Part shown: in pieces, positions 1 to 10,702 of the stretch
How the letters are laid out: every line of letters begins with the position of its first letter
Numbering within the stretch: the stretch's first letter is position 1
From: Dactylorhiza incarnata
Taxonomy: Eukaryota; Streptophyta; Magnoliopsida; Asparagales; Orchidaceae
DNA length: 64,000 nucleotides
Direction: 5' to 3'
Assembly (NCBI GenBank): GCA_033032865.1
Contig: JAWHQI010000170.1
Location: 3,097,001 to 3,161,000 of the forward strand
Position numbers and translations under genes: made by a program
Notes under the pieces: generated by a model
The model's input: the letters and a program-made list of their open reading frames with translations, nothing else
Told to the model about the DNA's origin: nothing
The model's database searches: none

Positions 1-1307
1 TCGTGAAGGTTTCCCAGTTCAGCTGGCAGGGCTAATCTATAAGCGACAGGGCCAATCCTTTCCGTGACTTGATATGGGCCTAGATAGCGGGGATCTAGCT
101 TCTTCTGCTTCTTTATTCGGGATACCCCGTGCATCGGTTTAATTTTTAAGAACACCATGTCTCCCACGTTGAATTCTACCATTCGATGACGCGCATCATA
201 ATATTTGGCTTGACGACTCTGTGCCTCCAACATACGTTCTTGAATCAACCTGATAGCTGTCGTGGTATCATCTATATAGGTGACTCCTAAAGCTTCGGGG
301 TCCTCGTCCTATGCCCATGATAATGGTGTTCGACAGCGTCTTCCGTAAAGGGCTTCGTAAGGTGCCATTTTGATGCTTGCCTGGAAGCTGTTATTGTACG
401 AGAACTCTACTAAGGGCAGTAACTGCTCCCAAGGCTCATTGCATTCCACTATACATAATCGGATGAGGTCTTCCATTGTCCGGTTCGTCCTTTCTGTTTG
501 CCCGTCGGTCTGGGGGTGGAAGGCGGTGCTAAAAGCTAATCTGGTTCCTAGATAAGCTTGCACTCTCCTCCATTCTTTTGATGTAAAGCGCCCGTCACAG
601 TCAGAGACGATGGATTTAGGTACCTCATGAAATCGGACCACCTGCTCTATAAATAGCCGGGCTAATATGTCGACACCGTCGCCTTGTCTGTTCGGGATGA
701 AACGAGCCACTTTGGTGAGACGATCTACTACGACCCATATTGAGTCGTTCCCTGCACGAGATCGGGGTAAGCCATGGACGAAGTCCATGGAGATATCCTC
801 GAATTTCCATTCTGGTATCGGCAGGGGTTGTAGCAAACCTCCTGGGCTACGACATTCTGCTTTGACCATTTGACAGGTCTGGCAGTGCGCTACATAATCG
901 GTGACGCCCTTCTTCATTCCTGGCCAATATAATGTCCTTCGCAGGTCCGTGTACATTTTTACTACCCCCGGATGTATTGAATACCTTGTCTGGTGTGCCT
1001 CGCGAAGCATTTCTTCCCGGATTCCCTCTACAGCGGGAATGAATATGCGGTGTCTGTACTGCAGGATGCCATCATACAAGTTGTAGTCTTCTTGTGCACC
1101 GTGTTGCAAGGCCTGAATGATCGGGGCTGCTTCTACGTCGATCCTCTGGGCCTCTCGTATTCTATCTCTGATGTCACACTGTATCTCCATCCAGTAAAGC
1201 TGGGCCTGGTACTCCATCGGGTTCCTGCGGGTAATGAGAATGATATCCAAGTCTGCCAAGGACTTGATCAATTCATTTGGTATCATCTCTAGCCAATTGT
1301 CGGCCAT
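1..1307 (-). pseudogene. gypsy integrase, catalytic core and C-terminal part
   Basis: Integrase inserts element cDNA into the chromosome. The zinc-binding N-terminus is visible as HPGVVKMY...CQTCQMVK, followed by the core with the Asp of ISMDFVHGL, the Asp of SDCDGRFTS, and the Glu of HPQTDGQTERTNRT, so the DDE triad is retained. A TAG stop at 309-311 interrupts the frame after PLSWA, where related proteins continue with an acidic residue. Beyond it the frame stays open to the window edge and encodes the basic C-terminal module ([20 protein letters not shown], then [19 protein letters not shown]). The frame is the same as the RNase H segment upstream of it, and the two are separated by a TGA at 1410-1412. 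Confidence 0.88.
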
Positions 1308-1409
1308 CGAAGGTTGCCGACTTAAAGCATCTGCAACCTTATTGGCTTTGCCGGGGTGATATTGGAGAGCGAAGTCGTAATCGCATAGGAACTCCAGCCA
1401 CCGGCACTG

Positions 1410-2093
1410 TCAGAGATTTAGCTCTTTCTGGGTGAAGATGTATTTGAGGCTTTTATGATCGGAGAAGATCTCGCATCGCACTCCGTAGAGATAGTGCCTC
1501 CAAACTTTTAATGCGAAAACTACCGCACCCAGTTCTAGATCATGGGTGGCGTAGTTTTGTTCGTGAGGCTTTAGCTGTCGTGAGGCGTAGGTGATTACTT
1601 TGCCGTGTTGCATTAGTAAGGCTCCCAGTCCCTTCAGCGATGCGTCGACGTAGATCTGGAATCCCTCTGTACCTGAGGGGAGTGTCAGAATCGGGGCCGA
1701 TATCAGTCGGTTCTTTAGCTCTATGAATGCTGCTTCGCATTCAGGAGACCACTGGAACATCACGTCCTTTTTGGTGAGGGAGGTAAGTGGTAACGCAATC
1801 TTAGAGAATCCTTCCACAAACTTACGGTAGTAGCCGGCGAGGCCAAGGAAACTTCTGACGTCTGCTGCTGACTTCAGTGGTGGCCAGGCTCGTACTGCTT
1901 GTACCTTGGCTTGGTCCACCACTACCCCGTTCTTGTTAACTGTGTGTCCGAGGAAGCCGACTTCTTCCATCCAAAACTCGCATTTGCTGAACTTCGCGAA
2001 GAGCGAGTGCTCCCTTAGCTTGAGCAGAACCATTTGGAGATGCCTGGAATGATCAGTTTTGCTCTTCGAGTAAATGAGTATGTCGTCTATAAA
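1410..2093 (-). pseudogene. gypsy reverse transcriptase (thumb) and RNase H
   Basis: This is the second half of the polymerase. It starts with the FIDD catalytic box immediately after a frameshift at about 2090, continues through [14 protein letters not shown] and [14 protein letters not shown] (typical gypsy RT/RNase H linker), and then RNase H with [30 protein letters not shown] and [18 protein letters not shown]. The TGA at 1410-1412 replaces an Arg-type codon in the conserved segment that follows the last motif. The same frame then continues with YHPGKANKVADALSRQ (about 1320-1380) into integrase. Confidence 0.88.
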
Positions 2094-3142
2094 ACTATCA
2101 CGAAGTGATCTAGGAAGGGTTTAAACACCGTATTCATTAAAGCCATGAAGGCGGACGGGGAATTGGTCAATCCGAACGACATTACCATGAATTCGTAAAG
2201 TCCATAGCGGGAGCTGAAAGCGGTCTTGGGGATGTCTTCTTCTCGTACTCTGAGTTGATAATAGCCGGATCTTAAGTCCATCTTGGAAAAGACGGACGCG
2301 CCTTGTAATTGATCGAACAATTCATCTATTCGGGGCAGGGGATAAGTATTCCGGACAGTGAGCTTATTCAGTTCCCTGTAGTCAACACAGAGACGCAGGG
2401 ATCCATCTTTCTTTTTAACGAACAACACTGGGGCTCCCCAGGGCGAGGTACTTGGGCGAACGAAACCGGCGTCAACTAGCTCTTGTAGTTGAATCTTGAG
2501 CTCGGCTAGTTCTCTCGGGGCCATTCGGTATGGAGCTCGGGACACGGGTCGGGCTCCATGTGTAAGTTCAATTTGGAAGTCCACTTCCCGCTGCGGGGGC
2601 AACCCGGGAAGGGATTCTGGAAAGATGTCCGGGAAGTCCCGAATTATGGGTACTCTAGAGAGCACCTGTGTCTTGTCCTCCATCTCGAAGTAAATTAGGT
2701 ATACCTCGTCCTTCCGTCGGACTGCTTTCACTGTCTGTGCGGATGTTAAGATAATGCGGGTGACAGAAGGTATACCTGTTAGTGTGACGGACAGCCCATT
2801 TGGGTTCTGGAGGTGGATCTCCCGAGTTGAACAGTTAATTTGGGCGCTGTGCTCGGCCAACCAGTCCATCCCTAGAATGATGTCGAATCCGGTTATCGCC
2901 AAAACGGTCGCGTTGACTTCGAATTCTATTCCTCCTAGCATTGCTTGGAAGGAACACTTTTCTGTGGACGTCATATCTGATCTATCCGGGAGTCGTATTC
3001 GTATTGACATCCCGGATGATCGTACAGTGTTTCCCTTGTCAGCGATGAAGTTCTGTGCGACGAAGGAATGCGTGGCACCGGTATCGAATAGCGTTTTAGC
3101 GGGATGACCCTCTACTAAAAGTAAACCTGATAATATATACAT
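2087..3142 (-). pseudogene. gypsy aspartic protease and reverse transcriptase fingers/palm
   Basis: The N-terminal third is a retropepsin with the active-site motif [11 protein letters not shown] (about residues 17-27) and the ILGMDWL flap-side motif. The RT follows: [89 protein letters not shown] and [15 protein letters not shown]. The frame closes at 2087 because one T is missing from a T-run directly before the FIDD box; the catalytic Asp pair is present in the shifted frame. The stretch 3143-3414 lies between gag and the first protease Met and shows no clean open frame. Confidence 0.88.
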
Positions 3143-3414
3143 ATACCATGATCATGAGTTTTTTACAAATATACAGGAATTGAGACTATACATGCTACAC
3201 AAAAGGTCATAACATAGATATATAACTATAACATCCTTCTAGGATATCGAAACTACTGGAAGTAGATATCTATCACTACATCTGGAGTAGGACCGTGCTG
3301 GAGATCTAAGGCGTATGCCTCGAGGGGTGCTGCTCTGCCCTGCCTGGCCTGGCCTCTCTTGCCTGCAGGCTGTCCTCTGCGTCCACCTCGTCCTCGTCCT
3401 CTCTCCGCGGCTCC

Positions 3415-4470
3415 CTACACGGCTCCTAGGCCGGGCCTACCTACCGCCTGAGGGCAAAAAGCTCGTATGTGCCCGGGCTGCTGACAAAGGTAGCAGTTCC
3501 CTGCGAAGGGAACATCTCGTCGTGCGGCCGGGGCGGGCTGAGGTGCGGGGGCTGGTGGTGCTGGGGATGGAGGTGCCGGTCGAGGCAGGGGTGCCTGCCT
3601 ATACGGCTGGTGACGATGATGCTGTCTCCTGGCCTGGTCCTGTCTGCGTGGGTCTACTCCTCTCTCTCGACCCTGAGTCCGGGGAACACCCACGTGTCCC
3701 CTCCGCTGCTGGGCCACCATCCGCTGATCCATCTCTAGAGCGGTGGCGTGCGAGGCAATCATGTGGAAGGATGCCTGAGAAATCATGATCAGAGCCTGAC
3801 GAAGATCGTCTCGTAACCCTCGGTAAAATCTGGCAGCCCTGTCCCTATCCGTAACTGCTAAGGTCCCGACGAAGCGGGCCAAGTGGATAAACTCTCTCTG
3901 GTAGTCTGGTACTGTCCTCTCTCCCTGCCGGATCTGTAGGAACCGCTCCTGGAGTGCCATCCGGTCCGCATCTGAAATGAAGTGCTCTAAAAAGGCCTCT
4001 GAGAATCCCCCCCAGAGGATCGTGCTGAGTGGTCGCCCTCTAAATGTATAGCGGCTGGCGGCCCTCCACCAATCCCGGGCATAGCCCTCTAGCATGGTCA
4101 CCACCAAGGACACTACGGCTACGGCGGGGCACATCATCCCGACTAAGAGCTCCTCTACCCTCTCCACCCACTCTTCGGCCTGAATGGCTGACTCGGTACC
4201 TCGGAAGCTGGGGGGCCTTAGTCCCCGGAATGTCGTCAGAAGATCGGTGGGTACGATGGCCTGTTGGGGTGGCCGTAGGGTGGTTGTCTGGAAAGCGGCT
4301 AACAATGCTATCAGGGTCCGTCCTAGCTCTGTATCCCCAAACGGAACTGCGGCTGGAGTGGCCGAGGCTGGTGGTGGAGTGGTAGGGTGGTACTGATCCC
4401 TAGAGGAGGATCTTCCGTTACTCGACTCGGGTATCTGGAGAAGTAACAAAACGAACATCAGTACTTGCAA
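3415..4470 (-). CDS. gypsy gag (capsid and zinc knuckle)
   Basis: This 351-aa structural protein packages element RNA into virus-like particles. A Pro/Ala-rich leader precedes the Retrotrans_gag-type domain: LRPPSFRGTESAIQAEEWVE, MLEGYARDWWRAA, FSEAFLEHFISDADR and RTVPDYQREFIHLARFV. A Pro/Ala-rich linker (about residues 285-325) follows, then one CCHC knuckle, CYLCQQPGHIRAFC. Length and order fit chromovirus gag. It is in a different frame from the protease-RT segment. The first Met at 4470 is about 190 nt downstream of the primer-binding site, and no stop interrupts it. Confidence 0.85.
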   Translation of the reverse strand: MQVLMFVLLLLQIPESSNGRSSSRDQYHPTTPPPASATPAAVPFGDTELGRTLIALLAAFQTTTLRPPQQAIVPTDLLTTFRGLRPPSFRGTESAIQAEEWVERVEELLVGMMCPAVAVVSLVVTMLEGYARDWWRAASRYTFRGRPLSTILWGGFSEAFLEHFISDADRMALQERFLQIRQGERTVPDYQREFIHLARFVGTLAVTDRDRAARFYRGLRDDLRQALIMISQASFHMIASHATALEMDQRMVAQQRRGHVGVPRTQGRERGVDPRRQDQARRQHHRHQPYRQAPLPRPAPPSPAPPAPAPQPAPAARRDVPFAGNCYLCQQPGHIRAFCPQAVGRPGLGAV

Positions 4471-4663
4471 AAATAAGAGAATTTTGTTGGACTGAAACGA
4501 AAAGAAAGCGGAAAGCGTGCGGGTGTACTACCGTGCAGTCTCGAATCCTTAACCTTAAACCTAAAGGGTCTACCAGGCTTCCGCTGTGTGGTTCGTCCCG
4601 ACCAAGAAACAGAACCGGGGACGGGAGGATTGAAAGACTGCCCCATGTGGTCGGATCGTGGTA

Positions 4664-4674
4664 GCTCTAATCCA
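4664..4674 (-). promoter_or_regulatory. degenerate tRNA-iMet primer-binding site
   Basis: On the minus strand TGGATTAGAGC starts two bases after the LTR end (TTACA, AA). It matches the usual TGGTATCAGAGC apart from one deletion and one C-to-T change. Its position fixes the inner boundary of the LTR at 4677. Confidence 0.7.
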
Positions 4675-5217
4675 TTTGTAAGACCCCCCTCCCCAATCCT
4701 GGAGGGGGGGGGGGGGTCTTACTGCCCAAGAACGACCACTTAGCGCTTTCTGGGTGACAACGTCCCACCCTCTCAAGCACTGAGCGGTCTCCTTGTAAGG
4801 CACAAGAATCACAACATCACATCAGAACGCACAGCGGAAGCAATGAAGAAAACCAAGCATACTGCTTATATTTACATATTTAAATAGGGTCGAAGCCTAA
4901 TGTTTACAACCACTGCCTCGGGGGCTACATTGACTATAATAAAAGACACTAGGCTAGTCCTATACTCTAGGACTCACGTCTCGGAAGATAGGGGGTGAGG
5001 CTGGAGTGTCCGATCGGACCATCTCTAAGGCTGGTAACTCATCCTGCGGTGCGGGGGCTACGTGCTGTCCCATCTCCTGTGATTGGTTATAAGAAATAAC
5101 CGTTAGTCACAGAGCTAAGTAGAAAACACATCCCCTCCCCGGATCCATATCCGGGGCAGGCTAAAGCACAGAAATAAATAGCTGAAGCAAGGTAGAGGGT
5201 TAGTAGCAGGTGATCTT

Positions 5218-5229
5218 ATATATATATAT

Positions 5230-5301
<72 letters not shown>
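5218..5301. repeat. (AT)n/(CT)n microsatellite
   Basis: An AT-dinucleotide run is interrupted by about 20 bases of CT repeats and then continues as AT to 5300. It lies in the U5 part of the long gypsy LTR. Confidence 0.95.
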
Positions 5302-5304
<3 letters not shown>

Positions 5305-5971
5305 CTTCCGCCCTACAATCCATAATCGCGCAGTATAGTAAATACACAACACTATCTCGCGCATACTCGCACTCAGGTATTCAAACCTGTACACACAAAA
5401 AAGACCCTGTGTCGACACAGTTTAGACCGCTTTATTTCAAGCAGGGGAGCTAACCCCGCGGGCCTCACCGATGTGGCCGTCGGTGACAGTGGCCAGTCTT
5501 GCCACTTCTGAATGTAGTCGTACCGTATCACTCAGGCCCTCCTGTACAACTTGGTGTACTATTGGATGTGAGCGACATCCGGCGAATTCGATGTTTAGGC
5601 CGACCAACGGAGGTAAAACAGCGGGTTCGGAATAACGATCCGCTGTGCGCATCTCCCTGTCTCCATGAGTCGTCACCCCACCCACACCGGTACGAACGGT
5701 CTGCGGGTGTGACCGACCCGCCACTATACCAAGCAATCTTCAAACTTATACATAGAGTAAGTGTTTCAAAAACTTGACGCGGCACTCTTACTCGACCGGT
5801 CACGCAACTTTTGACCGGGAGGCTGGGCGGTATGAGGGCTCCTTATTTGGGGCTAACCTAGGAGGAGAAGCTCAACTCCGGGTTTCCCCAACTAAGGCCT
5901 TGCAGGAAGGAGGGGAAGCACCGCTTGCCAGCGTAGGGCTGTAGTTAATATGAATAAGTGCAACAGTAAAT

Positions 5972-6290
5972 TAGGCCGAAAACAGAGGCCATAATATAAA
6001 GCGCAGGAAAATAGGCCGAAAGCAGAGGCCATAAAATCAAACAGTAAAATAGGCCGAAAGCAGAGGCCATAATATCAAGCGCAGAAAAATAGGCCGAAAG
6101 CAGAGGCCATAATATCGAGCGCAGAAAAATAGGCCGAAAGCAGAGGCCATAAAATCAAACGGTAAAATAGGCCGAAAACAGAGGCCATAATATCAAGCGC
6201 AGAAAAATAGGCCGAAAGCAGAGGCCATAATATCGAGCGCAGAAAAATAGGTCGAAAGAAGAGGCCATAATATCAAGACCAGTGCGAGAC
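5972..6290. repeat. ~40-bp tandem array inside gypsy LTR
   Basis: About eight units are built on AGGCCGAAAGCAGAGGCC followed by an AT-rich spacer. Units are 38-40 bp and differ by a few bases. Each contains GGCC on both sides of a purine-rich core. Confidence 0.9.
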
Positions 6291-6520
6291 TGGAGAATGA
6301 AAAGTACAGAAAGTAGATGCGGGGGACCAGTGCGAGACTGGATTTAAATGAAAGTACAGAAAGTAGATGCGGGGGACCAGTGCGAGACTGAATTTAAATG
6401 AAAGTACAGAAAGTAAATGCGGGGGACCAGTGCGAGACTGGATTTAAATGAAAGTACAGAAAGTAGATGCGGGGGACCAGCGCGAGACTGGATTTAAATG
6501 AAAGTACAGAAAACAGTAAA
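6278..6520. repeat. 50-bp tandem array inside gypsy LTR
   Basis: Four to five units contain GGGGGACCAGTGCGAGACTG followed by ATTTAAATGAAAGTACAG and AAGTAGATGC. The array directly follows the 40-bp array, and both lie in the transcribed leader. Confidence 0.9.
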
Positions 6521-7149
6521 CATATAAAGGGTTAGTAGTCCAATCACTCCATAAGAGGAGGTTTCTACGTCGACTCCGTTCGTAGGAGGAGGTTCTGCTT
6601 TCTCCCTGTTCACAGGGGTTCTGCTCCGTTTTGGGAGTTTATTTATATTTCATGAGATGTTTAGTATTTTCCCTTTGCCGTGGATTCGATCTTTTATGAT
6701 TGTCTCGGCATTATTGGATTGCGGCGTCGCACCGCGATTTCGTCCCGAGTTTTGGGTAGATATTCTTGCTTATTCGATTCCTTAGATCGATACACGTAAT
6801 CTTCATTAAAAATATACGTCGAGAGGACGCCGATTTATTCCGATGAATCCCTCTCCCTTTCGGGCATTTATTTTGCTTGAAAAATACTTTTGAAGGACAA
6901 AAACAAGAGGTCACACCTCCCGACTTTAACCGTAGTTGTAAAACACTTTTAATTAGAGCCCATAATTTTTGGTGATTTTTCCCAACTCATTTGGCCCTTA
7001 ATTTTCTTAAAATAAACTTCTGGAGGGGTTTTAAAAATAGTAAATAATTCCATAAAATTCCCCAAAAATTACTGGAGGTGCCCCTTAGTGTGGGGCACAT
7101 TTTTCATTCAGGAAGTTTTTCCTGAATGTGCCCCATTTTCCTCAGAAAA

Positions 7150-8210
7150 ATGGGGAAGGGAAAAAGGGAAGTGGGGTGCGGTCAGAGGAAAGGAGAAGGC
7201 GCAGGGATCTTGCACCCTGCGCCCTCCCGCGGCTCCCACAGCGGATCTGCGGCGGATCCGCTGTGGGGGCACACATGTGGAGGCGGAAGGCGGGAATCCA
7301 GATTAGGGGAGCCGCCCGATTTCCTGGGGGAGATCGGGCGGCTCCCATTAGCCTAAACGGGAGGTGGCCGTTGCCACGCCGGGCAGCGGCCGGCTGGGGC
7401 CAGCGCCGCTCCCGGTCGGTGCGCCGGGGGCCGGCGACCACTCCGGTGGTGGTCCGCGGCCTGACGCCGCCGGCCACCGCCGGAAATATTGCAGGAAGGG
7501 GGGCGGGGGCGGTGGCGTGGCCTGCATGCGTTAAGCATGCTTGCCGCGCCGCCACCTCCGCGGGGAGAGTGCCGGTGCCGCCCCCGGTCGGTGCGCCAGG
7601 GGTCGGCGACCTCTCCGGTGGTGGTCTGGTGCGCCAGGGGTCGCTGCGCCGCCGCCTCCTCGTGTAGGGCCCTCTCTGCCGCCCCTGGTCGGGGCGCCGG
7701 GGAGGGGGCAGACCTCCGGCGGGGGTCCGACGACCTGGAGCCGTCGGCCGCCGCCGGGGGAGGGGGTTTTACCCCTTACAGGAAGCAGAGGAGGGGGAGG
7801 CTTCGGGCGCCGCCGAGGCTGCGTCCTCCGGCGGCCCGTCCGCCTCTCGTTCGTCGGCGCCAAGGTCCCCGAGCGGGGAACTGCTCCCCCAGCGCCACCA
7901 CCGGCGCTGGGTGGTTGGCTTCCACGGCCAGCGCCTCCACCCGGGCTTTGCAAAGCTCGGGGTGGCGCTGGTGGCGCTCCGGCGACGGGGAGGGGGTCGG
8001 CTTGCCCTCAGGAGGTAAGAAGGAGGAGGGGGGAGATTCTACCTGTGTGGGTGGGGCTCGGGTGGTTGAGGGGCGGTCGGCCATGGTGAGGAGGGAGGGT
8101 GGCCGTGGTTTGGTTGGGCAGGGCTCCGGCGAGGTGGCTGGCTGGGCTTGCTGGCAGGGGAGAGCCTGAAAGAGGGGGGGGGGGTGGCGTGCTGGAAGGA
8201 GAGGCTTGGC
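7150..8210. other. GC-rich leader segment with overlapping spurious ORFs
   Basis: This is strongly GC-rich sequence downstream of the minus-strand TATA box. Long frames are open on both strands and in several phases, as expected from base composition. None shows a recognisable domain, and the apparent proteins are Pro/Arg/Gly-rich. A repeated GGTGGTGGTC/GCGCCAGGGGTCG block suggests local duplication. I do not call a gene here; it most likely forms a structured 5' untranslated leader of the gypsy element. Confidence 0.6.
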
Positions 8211-8215
8211 CCTCC

Positions 8216-8222
8216 TTTTATA
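8216..8222 (-). promoter_or_regulatory. TATA box of the gypsy LTR
   Basis: Minus-strand CCTATAAAAGG lies about 925 bp inside the LTR start. It is the only strong TATA motif seen in the outer third and predicts transcription starting near 8185 and running towards gag. Confidence 0.6.
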
Positions 8223-8597
8223 GGAAGGGGGAGACTACCCCCTCCTCCCCTCCTTTCTCCACGTGGAGTTAAGGGAGGGTGAGTGGGGGGGGGGAGATAT
8301 TTTTCTCCCCCTCCCTCCCCTTCTCTCTCCTGCCCCCTTGCCCCAATAGGGGGCTGCCTATTCATGGGCAGCCCCCTTCCCTTGGGGGAGGGGCTTCTCT
8401 CTCCTCCTCCCTTTCTTTCTCTTCTTTTTTCAATGTGTTTTAAGCTGGGGGGGGGGGGGGGGGGGTTTGACCGAGGTCAACCTAGGACGGGGTCCTCCAT
8501 GGTCCCGGGGTCCATTAAGATTTGCCGGGGCTGATGCTGAGTTCGTGCGCTTTATATTTCGTGCGTTGCACTGAGGTGGTCTGCATAGTCCTAAAAT

Positions 8598-9068
8598 GGC
8601 ATACTCTCCATACGACCTCGAATCGAGGCGCAACGAATTTCGTTGCGTTTATATTGTTCATACGAGGCTAATAGAACTGACAGAAGCCAATTCGGGGTTC
8701 ATACGGTCACCATTCATAATAATGAGGTAGTGGCGCGTAACGATACCCGAAATGGTCGTTTTCTCCAAACGACCTCGGATCGAAGTACAACGAATTCCGT
8801 TGCGCCCGTATTGTTCATACGAGTCTAACGAAACTGACGGAAGTCAATTCGGGGTTCGCACGGTCACTATTCATTCCAATGAGGTAGTGGCACGCTATGA
8901 CACCCGAAATGGTCGTTTTCTCCAAACGACCTCGGATCGAAGTGCAATGAATTCCGTTGCGCTCGTATTGTTCATACGAGTCTAACGGAACTGACTGGAG
9001 TCAAATTGGGGTTCATTTGGTCACTGTACCCCAACGACTTAGTTGCGGCACACAACACTACTTAAAAT
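8598..9068. repeat. 157-bp triplication in U3 of gypsy LTR
   Basis: Three units begin near 8598, 8755 and 8912. The shared text includes CGACCTCGGATCGAAG and GTATTGTTCATACGAG. Each unit holds a near-palindrome; the best preserved copy is CGCAACGAATTTCGTTGCG at 8629-8647. The array sits between the LTR start and the TATA box. Confidence 0.88.
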
Positions 9069-9146
9069 GGTAGTTTTCTACCGCTCGGGCCTACTTTTAT
9101 TGGGCTCACTAGGGTCTAGTGGCCCAATAAAAGTCGGGATGTTACA

Positions 9147-9563
9147 GGGGGACCTCCCCTACCCGCCCCCAAGGGGGCGGGCGAGTGGGGAGGGGGGACC
9201 TCCCCTACCTGCCCCCAAAGGGGCGGGCGAGTGGGGAGGGGGGACCTCCCCTACCCGCCCCCAAGGGGGCAGGCGAGTGGGGAGGGGGGACCTCACCTAC
9301 CCGCCCCCAAGGGGGCGGGCGAGTGGGGAGGGGGGACATCCCCCACTCGCCGCCAAAGGGGCGGGCGAGTGGGGAGGGGGGACCTCCCCTACTCGCCCCC
9401 AAGGGGGCCGGCGAGTGGAGAGGGCTGCGCCCCCCCCCCCCCCCCCCCTGCGGGCCTCCTCTCTTTGGTTCAGACCCAAGGTCCGCTGCGTTACGATCAC
9501 CTGCTCTACCACGACCTCATCTGCGTCGGGTCACACCGGCTCGGAAAATATGAGGGTTGTACA
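9147..9563 (-). repeat. inverted LTR fragment of the non-autonomous gypsy family
   Basis: This is the reverse complement of the first ~410 bp of the LTR found at 14679 and (with a deletion) at 9558. It carries 46/47-bp GC-rich tandem units, the CCTCTCTTTGGTTCAGACCC segment and the terminal AACCCTCATATTTTCCG block in antisense. It is cut at 9147 by the gypsy LTR on its left and joins LTR 9558-10648 head to head, forming a large palindrome around 9560. Confidence 0.85.
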
Positions 9564-10648
9564 GGTGTGACCCGACGCAGATGAGGTCGTGGTAGAGCAG
9601 GTGATCGTAAAGCAGCGGACCTTGGGTCTGAACCAAAGAGAGGAGGCCCGAGGTGGGGGGGGGGCAACCCTCTCCACTCGCTGCCCCCCCTTGGGGGCGA
9701 GTAGGGGAGGTCCCCCCTCCCCACTCGCCCGCCCCTTTGGGGGCGAGTGGGGGATGTCCCCCCTTCCCACTCGCCCGCCCCCTTGGGGGCGGGTAGGGGA
9801 GGTCCCCCCTCCCCACTCGCCTGCCCCGTTGGGAGCGAGTGGGGGATGTCCCCCCTCCCCACGCGCCCGCCCCCTTGGGGGCGGGTAGGGGAGGTACCCC
9901 CTCCCCACTCGCCCTCCCCCTTGGGGGCGGGTAGGGGAGGTCCCCCCTCCCCACTCGCCCGCCCCCTTGGGGGCGGGTAGGGGAGGTCCCCCCTCCCCAC
10001 TCGCCCGCCCCTTTGGGGGCGAGTGGGGGATGTCCCCCCCTCCCCACTCGCCGGCCCTCTTGGGGGCGGGTAGGGGGAGCCTCACTCACCCTTCTTGGGC
10101 AAGTGAGGTCTCGAGTAAACCAGTTTGGATCTCCGACAAGAGGGGGAGTGGGTACCTCGAGTCCCACTCGCCCCTCCTCCTCCGCTGTCCGTTCGTGATC
10201 GTGGTCGGACTGCGGATAGCAGGATTTTGGTTATCCGCAGTCCAATTTTGGTTATTCACAGTCTGTTTTTGGGAAAGTCTATAAATAGACCCCCATGGGC
10301 ACCTTGGGAAGGGTTGGTCTCTACCCCCCCCCCCCCCTCCCCTCGCGTGTGTCTTGTGAGCAAACACCCCCCCTCCCCTATCATCCTTCAGCGGACGGTG
10401 AGGTGGTTCTTAGTGCCCTCCAAGGTGCCCAGGCTTAGCATTGGCTTGGGAGGGGAAGTTCCTTGTGAGCTTCCGGGTGTGTGGTGGGCCCTCCACGCTG
10501 CAGCTTAAGGGGTCCGTTTGTGGACTTAGGTGTTCTCCAAGAGCAAGGTTCTTCGGTTCTAGTGACTGGTCAAGGGTCTCGCTCAGGTCAAGTAAGGGTT
10601 AGCTGCATCCCCCTTGCGAATGCTGAAACCGGGTTACTGGTTTCAACA
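9558..10648 (+). repeat. 5' LTR of non-autonomous gypsy element
   Basis: It starts TGTACA and ends TTTCAACA. Compared with the 3' copy it lacks 20 bp directly after TGTACA. U3 holds 46-bp GC-rich tandem units (about 9670-10075) built on the near-palindrome CGCCCCCTTGGGGGCG, followed by copies of GACTGCGGATA or its reverse complement just upstream of the TATA box. A 14-nt poly-C run lies at 10324-10337, downstream of the TATA box. Confidence 0.88.
10280..10287 (+). promoter_or_regulatory. LTR TATA box (TATAAATA)
   Basis: AGTCTATAAATAGACCCC matches the same sequence in the 3' LTR at 15377-15384. It is preceded by inverted copies of the GACTGCGGATA motif. Confidence 0.75.
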
Positions 10649-10650
10649 TT

Positions 10651-10672
10651 ATGGTGCGGTGAGCATGGACGC
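10651..10672 (+). promoter_or_regulatory. putative primer-binding site
   Basis: TGGTGCGGTGAGCATGG starts within three bases of the 5' LTR end, where a tRNA-complementary primer site is expected. It begins with the TGG that pairs with a tRNA CCA end. I could not assign the tRNA. Confidence 0.45.
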
Positions 10673-10702
10673 AGCTAGTTCGGAAAGCTCTGGGCAAGTC
10701 TC

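Larger units (their letters stand above)
1..9146 (-). mobile_element. Ty3/gypsy chromovirus-like LTR retrotransposon, left end outside window
   Basis: Read on the minus strand the order is 5' LTR (9146-4677), primer-binding site, gag, protease, reverse transcriptase, RNase H, integrase, and then the window edge. This is the Ty3/gypsy order. The integrase C-terminus ([10 protein letters not shown] module) resembles the Tekay/Del chromovirus lineage, but any chromodomain and the 3' LTR lie beyond position 1. Coding DNA has at least two in-frame stops and one frameshift, so the copy is defective. Its LTR begins (minus) TGTAACATCCC and ends GGTCTTACA. It abuts an inverted LTR fragment at 9147, which suggests insertion into that LTR. 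Confidence 0.9.
4677..9146 (-). repeat. 5' LTR of the gypsy element, about 4.47 kb
   Basis: The boundaries are TG/CA: plus-strand TGTAAGACC at 4677 next to the primer-binding site, and GGGATGTTACA ending at 9146. The outer edge starts on the minus strand with TGTAACATCCC and a hairpin made by TTTTATTGGGC and GCCCAATAAAAG. A minus-strand TATA box at 8216-8222 divides it into U3 of about 0.9 kb and a very long R/U5 leader of about 3.5 kb. Internal landmarks are the 157-bp triplication at 8598-9068, GC-rich DNA at 7200-8200, two short tandem arrays at 5972-6520 and an AT/CT microsatellite. No second copy is in the window, so length is inferred from boundary motifs only. Confidence 0.7.

Noticed and set aside
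7128..8365. Several long ORFs on both strands
   Set aside because: They overlap in all phases in GC-rich DNA, have biased Pro/Arg/Gly composition and no domain. Judged composition artefacts in an LTR leader.
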